DNA of 11,436 bases from RUG11247 sp045649485 (GTDB lineage Bacteria > Bacillota > Clostridia > Christensenellales > Aristaeellaceae), in NCBI GenBank assembly GCA_045649485.1, contig JAZRPZ010000013.1, positions 1-11,436 of the forward strand, in the 5' to 3' direction. Positions 6,431-11,436 of this stretch are shown here, piece after piece. The stretch's first letter is position 1. Every line of letters starts with the position of its first letter. Under the pieces are notes generated by a model, which saw nothing but the letters and a program-made list of their open reading frames with translations, did no database searches and was not told the DNA's origin. Made by a program: the position numbers and the translations under genes.

Positions 6431-7465
6431 ATGATACGTTTTAACTGCGATTATTCCGAAGGTGCACATCCGAATATACTGAAGGCGCTTGCGGAGACCA
6501 ATTTCGAACAGACTCCCGGTTACGGCGAGGATTGCCACTGCGCAAATGCCGCCGCCATGATAAAGCAGCTGTGCGGTCGCGAGGATATCAATGTGCATTT
6601 CCTCGTGGGCGGCACTCAGACCAACCTGACCTTCCTCAGCGCTGTGCTGAAGCCCTGGCAGGGCGTTATAAGCGCAAATACCGGCCATATCAACGTACAT
6701 GAGACCGGCGCCATCGAAGCCACCGGACATAAGGTAATCGCTGTCAATTCCGATGACGGTCTGCTTACCGAGGAGATGGTGCGCAAGGTGTGCCGCGAGC
6801 ATTTCGAAGATGTGACTCATGAACACATGGTTATGCCCGGCGCGGTATATATTTCCGATTCCACCGAAGTCGGCACCATTTACGATGAGAAGACCCTGCG
6901 CGGCCTGCGCAAGGTATGCGATGAGTACAACCTCATGCTGTATCTGGACGGCGCACGTCTGGGATATGCAATGGCTGCGCCCGGAAATGACGTTACCTTC
7001 GGTATCCTCTGCGAAGTTTGTGATGCATTCTACATCGGCGGCACCAAGCAGGGCGCCCTTTTCGGAGAAGCGCTGGTTATCACCAACCCCAATGCCCACA
7101 ACTGCTTCCGCTATATGATAAAGCAGAAGGGCGGCATGCTGGCTAAGGGCAGGCTGCTGGGTATTCAGTTTGAAGAACTTATGCGCGACGGTCTGTATAT
7201 GCAGCTGTCCCATCATGCTGTAGACCTTGCAATGAAGATACGCAAGGCTGTACTGGCAAAGGGCTATCGTCTAAGTGCTGAAAGCCCCACCAATCAGCAG
7301 TTTTTCGTGCTGCCCAACGAGGCGCTCGGCAAGCTGGAAGAAAAGTACGCATTCTCTCCCATGGGCGTGCCCGGTGAGACCGAGAGCGAGATCCGCATCT
7401 GCACCAGCTGGGCTACCCGCGAAGAAGATGTTGATGCGCTGATAGCCGATATCAACGCACTGTAA
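6431..7465 (+). CDS. Threonine aldolase-like PLP enzyme (fold type I)
   Basis: A 344-residue PLP enzyme of the beta-eliminating lyase/threonine aldolase family. The standard reaction is cleavage of L-threonine or allo-threonine to glycine and acetaldehyde. The PLP Schiff-base lysine is Lys206 in YIGGTKQGALFGE. Asp173 and Arg176 in LYLDGARLGYA bind the PLP pyridine and the substrate carboxylate. His86 or His90 in NTGHINVHETGA is the ring-stacking histidine, and GGTQTN (60-65) holds the phosphate. The length matches the family. ATG 6431 is preferred because AGAAGGG lies at 6413-6419; an in-frame upstream start at 6410 would overlap the reductase and adds seven residues not seen in the family. 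It is the last gene of the permease operon, with tandem TAA stops before a strong terminator. Substrate specificity (threonine, serine, other beta-hydroxy amino acids) is not decided by sequence. Confidence 0.92.
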   Translation: MIRFNCDYSEGAHPNILKALAETNFEQTPGYGEDCHCANAAAMIKQLCGREDINVHFLVGGTQTNLTFLSAVLKPWQGVISANTGHINVHETGAIEATGHKVIAVNSDDGLLTEEMVRKVCREHFEDVTHEHMVMPGAVYISDSTEVGTIYDEKTLRGLRKVCDEYNLMLYLDGARLGYAMAAPGNDVTFGILCEVCDAFYIGGTKQGALFGEALVITNPNAHNCFRYMIKQKGGMLAKGRLLGIQFEELMRDGLYMQLSHHAVDLAMKIRKAVLAKGYRLSAESPTNQQFFVLPNEALGKLEEKYAFSPMGVPGETESEIRICTSWATREEDVDALIADINAL

Positions 7466-7467
7466 TA

Positions 7468-7497
7468 AAAAAGCGTGAGCATATGCTCACGCTTTTT
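7468..7497. terminator. Bidirectional intrinsic terminator
   Basis: AGCGTGAGC (7472-7480) pairs with GCTCACGCT (7485-7493) around ATAT; the A run on the left and T run on the right extend the palindrome and provide a U tail in both directions. It serves the aldolase operon from the left and the convergent minus-strand P-loop gene from the right, whose stop codon at 7496-7498 overlaps the T run. Confidence 0.93.
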
Positions 7498-8044
7498 ATA
7501 ATCCGAAAGCTTCCTTTATGGCTGCCGCAGCTTCTGCGGCGCTCATATTGGTCGTCTCCAGCCTTATGTAGTTTTCGAAAGGTATCTCGCCTTCATTGCT
7601 GATGCAGCGGTATTTGCTTTCGTTCATTATGTTGTTTCGGGAATTTGCGGTATCACGCTTTGAGGGTTTGCAGGCAAGGCGGTTTTCCGTAAGATTGCGC
7701 TCAAGGCGCACTTCCATAGGCGCTATAAGCTCCGCACAGTAGAATTCCGTGCCGTAGGGCTCGAATATTTTGCGCACGGATTCTATGTAATCCCAATCGC
7801 TCTGCATATCGAAGGCCCATATGAAGGTGAATATCATGCCGTAATTGTCGGTCTTGGCGAATTCCTCAAATATCATCTGACGGAATCGGTTTATTGCAGG
7901 GCGGTGGTAGGTGCCGAATATCTCGATAACGGGCTCAATGGACATATGATTGTGGAAAAGTTTGAGTCCGGTGATTTTTGCCAGCTCCTGACCTACGGTC
8001 ATCTTGCCGACTGCACCTTCGCCTATTATCAGCACGAATTTCAT
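7496..8044 (-). CDS. Small P-loop NTPase, shikimate/gluconate-kinase-like
   Basis: A 182-residue cytoplasmic P-loop protein, probably a small-molecule or nucleoside-type kinase; it would usually be labelled an AAA-family or shikimate-kinase-like protein. The P loop near the N terminus is GEGAVGKMT (residues 8-16). It departs from GxxxxGK[ST] in having Met15 directly after Lys14, with Thr16 next; this GKMTVG form is shared by the family. KLFHNHMSIEP (28-38) is the typical acceptor-side histidine motif, and an Arg-rich lid segment lies around 113-130 (RLERNLTENR, KPSKR). The acceptor is unknown. The start is set by GGAGG at 8053-8057 (minus strand). The same frame is open far upstream on this strand, but only as the shadow of the DUF4317 and YfcE genes. 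It has its own perfect promoter and is convergent with the aldolase operon. Confidence 0.85.
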   Translation of the reverse strand: MKFVLIIGEGAVGKMTVGQELAKITGLKLFHNHMSIEPVIEIFGTYHRPAINRFRQMIFEEFAKTDNYGMIFTFIWAFDMQSDWDYIESVRKIFEPYGTEFYCAELIAPMEVRLERNLTENRLACKPSKRDTANSRNNIMNESKYRCISNEGEIPFENYIRLETTNMSAAEAAAAIKEAFGL

Positions 8045-8071
8045 TATTGCTGCCTCCATATATTTTTGGGT

Positions 8072-8100
8072 ATTATAACAAACAGGCCAGTTATTGTCAA
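8072..8100 (-). promoter_or_regulatory. Perfect-consensus sigma-A promoter for the P-loop gene
   Basis: On the minus strand, TTGACA (8095-8100), a 17-base spacer and TATAAT (8072-8077). Both hexamers match consensus fully. The predicted start near 8065 leaves a short leader of about 20 bases that includes the GGAGG. Confidence 0.87.
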
Positions 8101-8129
8101 TTTCTTGCCGAACACATGAACGGTTTTTA

Positions 8130-8138
8130 TGGTATAAT
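8130..8138 (+). promoter_or_regulatory. Extended -10 promoter for the DUF4317 gene
   Basis: TGGTATAAT, an exact TGnTATAAT extended -10 element, lies 32 bases before the DUF4317 start codon. There is no good -35 at 16-18 bases (TTGCCG at 8105-8110 is 22 bases away), which an extended -10 can tolerate. It is divergent from the promoter at 8072-8100. Confidence 0.65.
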
Positions 8139-8170
8139 ATAGTACCAAACCATGAGCTTAGAGGTATAAA

Positions 8171-9298
8171 ATGAACAGAAACGAAATTTCCGAGATCCGT
8201 AAGCGCTTTAATCCCGATAAAAATAATATCACCAATATCCGCGGTTGCTATGTCGATACCCGCGGCGAGATAATCTCTACCTTTGACCGCCCCGTTATAG
8301 CAATGCCTCAGGAGGAATCTGAGAAGTATCTGGCCATTTTCCGCAAGTGCCTTTCCGGCACTCCCGGCAGAAATCTGGTAGATATCGTATTTGAACCCTG
8401 GCAGGTTATGGAGAGCGAAAATCATAAGACCCTTATGTCTCTGCGCGAAAATAAGCTGCGCGATGATGAGGAGGTAGAGGGATTCTTTACCAGCATAATC
8501 TCCTCGCTGAAGATGGATACCAATTATCTTATCCTGATGCTCAGCGATACTTATGACGTGCCCTTCAAGGGTCGCGATGACGTAAAGATGGATGATGCTT
8601 CCGAAGAGGTGTTTACATATATCCTCTGCGCCATCTGCCCCGTGAAGCCCACCAAGCCTGCACTGAGCTACTATGCCCCCGAAAATGCGTTCCATTCCCG
8701 CGAGGAAGACTGGATAGTCAGCGCACCCGAAGCAGGCTTCATGTTCCCTGCGTTTGACGACCGCGCGTCCAATATCTATAAGATCGTATATTATAACCGC
8801 GATGTCAATCAGCCTCACGAGGAAATGACCGAGGCGCTTTTCGGAGCACAGATGCCTATGGCGGCGCCCATACAGACCGCTGCATTCCAGTCTGCCCTTG
8901 AAGAAGCCCTCGAAGATGAACTTAGCTATGATGTTGTGCAGACCGTGAACGAACAGCTGCGCGAAATCGCCGAGCGTCAGAAGGCGGATAAGGAATCCGA
9001 GGCGGCAACCGTCACCAAGGGCGAAGTCAGCCTTATGCTGGAGACCTGCGGCGTAGATCCCGACAAAATAGAGGTCTTCGAACAGCGCTACGAAGAGGAA
9101 TTCGGCGTTGCGGCGGATGTGCCGATAGCCAATCTTGTGCCCCGTACCTTTGAGGTGCGTACCCCCGATGTGGTGATCAAGGTGTCCCCCGATAAGAGCG
9201 ACCTTATCGAGACCCGCATGATAGACGGCATGAAGTATATCCTCATTCCCGCAGATGACGGCGTTGAGGTAAACGGCGTGAACATCAAGATAAAGTAA
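8171..9298 (+). CDS. DUF4317 family protein of unknown function
   Basis: A 375-residue acidic, soluble protein with no signal peptide or transmembrane segment. The opening (ISEIRKRFNPDKNNITNIRGCYVD, given in parts: ISEIRKRF at 6-13, ITNIRGCYVD at 20-29) is what I recognise as the start of DUF4317 proteins. A mixed alpha/beta part runs to about residue 210. It is followed by a Met/Ala/Pro-rich hinge (226-240), a predicted long charged helix (241-275, rich in Glu, Gln and Lys), a helical segment with KIEVFEQRYEEEFG (299-312), and a beta-rich tail ending in VEVNGVNIKIK. No catalytic motif stands out. The start follows AGAGG at 8160-8164. It is the first gene of a unit with the phosphodiesterase 12 bases downstream. 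I can offer no function. Confidence 0.82.
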   Translation: MNRNEISEIRKRFNPDKNNITNIRGCYVDTRGEIISTFDRPVIAMPQEESEKYLAIFRKCLSGTPGRNLVDIVFEPWQVMESENHKTLMSLRENKLRDDEEVEGFFTSIISSLKMDTNYLILMLSDTYDVPFKGRDDVKMDDASEEVFTYILCAICPVKPTKPALSYYAPENAFHSREEDWIVSAPEAGFMFPAFDDRASNIYKIVYYNRDVNQPHEEMTEALFGAQMPMAAPIQTAAFQSALEEALEDELSYDVVQTVNEQLREIAERQKADKESEAATVTKGEVSLMLETCGVDPDKIEVFEQRYEEEFGVAADVPIANLVPRTFEVRTPDVVIKVSPDKSDLIETRMIDGMKYILIPADDGVEVNGVNIKIK

Positions 9299-9310
9299 GG
9301 AGATGCGCAT

Positions 9311-9856
9311 ATGAAACTGATGATAGCTTCCGATATACACGGCTCCGCATACTACTGCACCAAAATGCTCGAAGCATTTGAACGCGAAGGCGCAGACAGG
9401 CTGATGATTCTGGGCGATGTGCTCTATCATGGTCCCCGCAATGACCTGCCCAGGGAGTACGCGCCCAAGCAGGTTATTGCCATGCTGAACGCCATCAAGC
9501 AGAAGATATTCTGCGTGCGCGGCAACTGTGATACAGAGGTGGACCAGATGGTGCTGGAATTCCCCGTGCTGGCGGATTACTGCATTATCCCCGCAGGCGA
9601 TAAGCTTATCTACGCCACCCACGGTCATAACTATAATACCGGTAAACTTCCGCCCCTGCAGAAGGGCGATATCCTGCTCCACGGTCATACCCATATCCCC
9701 GCATGGGAAGAGTTCGGTGAAGAAAATATGTATCTCAACCCCGGCTCCGTCTCTATTCCCAAAAACGGCAGCGAGCATGGCTATATGACGCTGGAGGATG
9801 GTAAGTTTGAGTGGAAGAATTTGGATGGAGAGGTTTATCATAGCTTGGATATTTGA
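9311..9856 (+). CDS. yfcE: YfcE/MJ0936-type metallophosphoesterase
   Basis: A 181-residue calcineurin-like phosphodiesterase, cytoplasmic, using two metal ions to hydrolyse phosphodiester bonds; E. coli YfcE acts on model bis-phosphate esters, and its natural substrate is unknown. All motifs are present: DIH (Asp8, His10), GD (Gly35, Asp36), GNCD (71-74), HGHN (104-107) and GHTH (125-128), followed by LNPGSVSIP, the family's closing signature. Length equals that of YfcE. AAGGAG at 9297-9302 precedes the ATG at 9311; an out-of-frame ATG at 9303 is too close to be used. The 12-base gap to the DUF4317 stop implies cotranscription. Gene symbol is by family likeness only. Confidence 0.9.
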   Translation: MKLMIASDIHGSAYYCTKMLEAFEREGADRLMILGDVLYHGPRNDLPREYAPKQVIAMLNAIKQKIFCVRGNCDTEVDQMVLEFPVLADYCIIPAGDKLIYATHGHNYNTGKLPPLQKGDILLHGHTHIPAWEEFGEENMYLNPGSVSIPKNGSEHGYMTLEDGKFEWKNLDGEVYHSLDI

Positions 9857-9865
9857 TGATTACCT

Positions 9866-9889
9866 AAGGCATGACAGCCGTCATGCCTT
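9866..9889. repeat. Perfect 10-bp inverted repeat without a T tract
   Basis: AAGGCATGAC (9866-9875) and GTCATGCCTT (9880-9889) flank AGCC. No T run follows on the plus strand (GAAATATATC) or, on the minus strand, beyond AGGTAATC. It therefore looks like an mRNA-stabilising hairpin, weak terminator or protein-binding dyad rather than a strong intrinsic terminator. It sits where the base composition changes. Confidence 0.6.
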
Positions 9890-9910
9890 GAAATATATCG
9901 AGGTGTAAAG

Positions 9911-10543
9911 ATGGACCTTTTGAAGGCATATAAGGAGAATCCCTGCGAGATACTGTCGATCCCATATTGGAAGAATAAGCTGATAAAAATTCCGCCGAAT
10001 ATGAAGATTGTGCATGGTTCATGCTATTCAGCAAGCTATTACGCAGATTATTTCGATGAACCATACTTCAGACTGTATCATCCGCTGGATGAAATTTGCT
10101 GCATAGAAGTTAAGGACATCAGGATAATTACTGCGACGACTAATGATATCCCTGCAATGGTCAATGTGATAAACAGGTCATATACAGATTTGTCCGTTAC
10201 TAATGAACAGCTGGTTGGTTATACCAAAACAGAGGTATATCATCCGGATTTGTGGATAATGGCGATAGATGAAACAAATTCAGATATCGCAGGATGTGGA
10301 ATTGCGGATTTTGATGGTGAATTGCGGGAAGGAATAATTGAATGGGTGCAGGTACTGCCCGAATACCGGGGAAGAAGGATAGGGCAGTTGATAGTAAGTG
10401 AATTACTGCAGCGATTGGCGGCTGTTGCAGATTTTGCCACAGTATCCGGTAAAGTAAATAACCATACAGCACCAGAACGGCTGTATAGAAAATGCGGGTT
10501 TGTCGGAGATGACGTATGGCATGTGCTATATTTGAATATATAG
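9911..10543 (+). CDS. GNAT-family N-acetyltransferase with conserved N-terminal segment
   Basis: A 210-residue acetyltransferase. Residues about 1-65 hold an N-terminal segment with NPCEILSIPYWK (10-21) and FDEPYFRLYH (48-57), a pairing I recall from a clostridial/bacillary GNAT subfamily. The GNAT fold proper follows from about 70. The acetyl-CoA loop is EYRGRRIGQL (151-160), with Arg156 where many members have Gly, preceded by strand WVQVLP. The C-terminal motif NNHTAPERLYRKCGF (183-197) contains Tyr192, the probable general acid. The acceptor is unknown. GAGGTG at 9900-9905 sets the start. The nitrilase-like gene begins 10 bases after the stop. The gene is more A+T-rich than its upstream neighbours and uses ATA, AAA and AGG/AGA codons more freely, as if acquired separately. 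Confidence 0.85.
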   Translation: MDLLKAYKENPCEILSIPYWKNKLIKIPPNMKIVHGSCYSASYYADYFDEPYFRLYHPLDEICCIEVKDIRIITATTNDIPAMVNVINRSYTDLSVTNEQLVGYTKTEVYHPDLWIMAIDETNSDIAGCGIADFDGELREGIIEWVQVLPEYRGRRIGQLIVSELLQRLAAVADFATVSGKVNNHTAPERLYRKCGFVGDDVWHVLYLNI

Positions 10544-10553
10544 TGAGGTATTT

Positions 10554-11258
10554 ATGAAATTGAAATTATTATTGGCAGTACCCAAGAAAGGTTGCAGTAT
10601 TTATGAATTGAAATACTTCCTTTCTCAATATGATGCAGATTTATATGTTTTTCCCGAAGGCTTCTTGGTCAATGATATATTGACTGAAGCTCTTGATATT
10701 ATTAGTAGAATGGGAAAATATGTAATCGCTGGGTTCAAAGATACTGACAGTTTTGACCAGCATAAGGTTATTGTTATAGATAACGGCGATATTGTTGATG
10801 AATATACAAAATGTATTTTACATGAAAGCGAGAAGTCAAAAGGCAGACGTCCCGGTAAAGAGATATTTTGTGTAAATACTAAATTCGGAAAAGTCGGCAT
10901 ACCTATCTGCTATGAAATGCACTTTCCGGAAGTGTCAAGAATCATGTGCTTAGATAATCCAGTGCTACTTATAAATATAATCGGTACAGGTATGTATCAT
11001 GAGTTGCAGCTGGATCAATGGACTTCCATAGCAAAAGCAAGGGCTATAGAGAATGAAGTGTATGTTGTCGGATGTTCGCATTATGCTGGCGAGATACCTT
11101 TGGCATATGCATATGCACCTTCTGGAAGATGCGAATTACTAAAGAAATGTGAGTACGGCGGATTTATTGTTACAATAGATACAGATAGAAGCAACGAAAA
11201 ATCTCTCAATTACTTCAATGATAGAATGCCTGAGGTTTTTTCTAAGCTAGCTGAATAG
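10554..11258 (+). CDS. Carbon-nitrogen hydrolase (nitrilase superfamily)
   Basis: A 234-residue amidase-type hydrolase. The catalytic triad is visible: Glu35 in VFPEGF, Lys86 in YTKCILH and Cys119 in GIPICYEMHFPE, the last being the superfamily's best marker. SIAKARAIENEVYVVG (158-173 region) and YAPSGRC are the usual later motifs. It would hydrolyse an amide or N-acyl bond; no substrate can be read. It is a little shorter than the usual 260-290 residues, mostly because the first strand region and the C-terminal tail are short, but nothing essential is missing. The short TGAGG ribosome site lies 5 bases before the ATG. It pairs with the upstream GNAT gene (10-base gap); in Bacillus YhcX-type proteins a GNAT and a nitrilase domain occur in one chain. 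It is the most A+T-rich gene in the window. Confidence 0.88.
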   Translation: MKLKLLLAVPKKGCSIYELKYFLSQYDADLYVFPEGFLVNDILTEALDIISRMGKYVIAGFKDTDSFDQHKVIVIDNGDIVDEYTKCILHESEKSKGRRPGKEIFCVNTKFGKVGIPICYEMHFPEVSRIMCLDNPVLLINIIGTGMYHELQLDQWTSIAKARAIENEVYVVGCSHYAGEIPLAYAYAPSGRCELLKKCEYGGFIVTIDTDRSNEKSLNYFNDRMPEVFSKLAE

Positions 11259-11325
11259 AACGTATTTCGACTAGTAAAAGGACAATAAGAGCTAACTTTT
11301 ATTGAATGATAATAAAATATAGATT

Positions 11326-11351
11326 CGGCAGCCGAAAGGCTGCCGTTTGTT
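11326..11351 (+). terminator. Intrinsic terminator after the nitrilase gene
   Basis: CGGCAGCC (11326-11333) and GGCTGCCG (11338-11345) form a perfect 8-bp stem closed by a GAAA tetraloop, followed by TTTGTT. It lies 67 bases after the stop codon. Confidence 0.8.
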
Positions 11352-11359
11352 ACGTTATA

Positions 11360-11390
11360 GGTTTCAAGCCCCCTTCCGGGCGCAGAAACC
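11360..11390. repeat. Nested inverted repeat near the window end
   Basis: GGTTTC (11360-11365) pairs with GAAACC (11385-11390), and inside it GCCC (11368-11371) with GGGC (11378-11381) around CCTTCC; the two helices are separated by AA and GCA. The remaining bases to 11436 are A-rich with few T and hold no recognisable gene. It may be the start of the next leader or of a repeated element, but one copy in this window gives no way to tell. Confidence 0.4.
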
Positions 11391-11436
11391 GGACAATTAC
11401 CCGCAGCAAAACAACAGAAACGAAAAGAAAGTCCCC

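Noticed and set aside
4300..6432. Minus-strand open frame of 710 codons opposite the permease and reductase
   Set aside because: Same antisense artefact; the plus-strand genes have catalytic motifs, ribosome binding sites and operon spacing.
8045..9841. Upstream extension of the minus-strand P-loop frame to about 780 codons
   Set aside because: Only the last 182 codons are a gene. The extension runs opposite the DUF4317 and YfcE genes, and a GGAGG plus a perfect promoter place the true start at 8044.
9871..9899. ATGACA-N17-TATATC as a promoter for the second GNAT gene
   Set aside because: The transcript would start at or after the ribosome binding site, and the -35 lies inside the hairpin; matches are only moderate.
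1..11436. CRISPR array, tRNA/rRNA genes, prophage or insertion sequence
   Set aside because: No regularly spaced repeats, no tRNA cloverleaf or rRNA segment recognised, and no transposase, integrase or phage structural protein in any convincing frame.

Overview
The window looks like a chromosomal segment from a Gram-positive anaerobe of the class Clostridia, most likely a Ruminococcus/Oscillospiraceae-type gut bacterium. The reasons are a clostridial-type IMP dehydrogenase, an HflX carrying the long N-terminal extension I associate with clostridial proteins, a DUF4317 protein (a family I know mainly from Clostridia), strong AGGAGG-type ribosome binding sites and close-to-consensus sigma-A promoters. 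Nothing in the main part looks like phage, IS or CRISPR. The assignment is by recognition only; no search was run.

Layout. (i) 1-905: the 3' part of a plus-strand IMP dehydrogenase gene, closed by a textbook terminator. (ii) 970-1728: a stand-alone UlaG-like metallo-beta-lactamase-fold hydrolase. (iii) 1753-4293: a very strong promoter with a dyad in it and a roughly 220-base structured leader (with a Fur-box-like element), followed by a GNAT acetyltransferase and hflX, 18 bases apart. HflX has an N-terminal domain with a JAMM/RadC-type metal-binding motif. (iv) 4290-7497: a perfect-consensus promoter overlapping the hflX stop codon, a leader with a terminator-like hairpin, then a tight operon of an AEC-family permease, an aldo/keto reductase and a threonine-aldolase-like PLP enzyme, closed by a bidirectional terminator. 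(v) 7496-8044, minus strand: a small P-loop kinase-like protein with its own perfect-consensus promoter, divergent from (vi) 8171-9856: a DUF4317 protein and a YfcE-type phosphodiesterase 12 bases apart. (vii) 9857-11351: a visibly more A+T-rich unit, beginning with a perfect 10-bp hairpin and holding a second GNAT acetyltransferase and a nitrilase-superfamily amidohydrolase, then a terminator. The last 85 bases hold a nested inverted repeat and an A-rich stretch with no recognisable gene.

How the genes work together. The clearest functional unit is the permease/reductase/aldolase operon. A threonine aldolase splits threonine into glycine and acetaldehyde, and an aldo/keto reductase could remove the aldehyde, but the substrates are not shown by the sequence. 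The GNAT plus nitrilase pair parallels single-chain GNAT-nitrilase fusions (Bacillus YhcX type), which suggests a shared N-acyl/amide substrate. I see no convincing new multi-gene system. The best leads are the JAMM-HflX fusion, the attenuator-like leader at 4319-4404, the leader at 1788-2010 and the foreign-looking GNAT-nitrilase pair.
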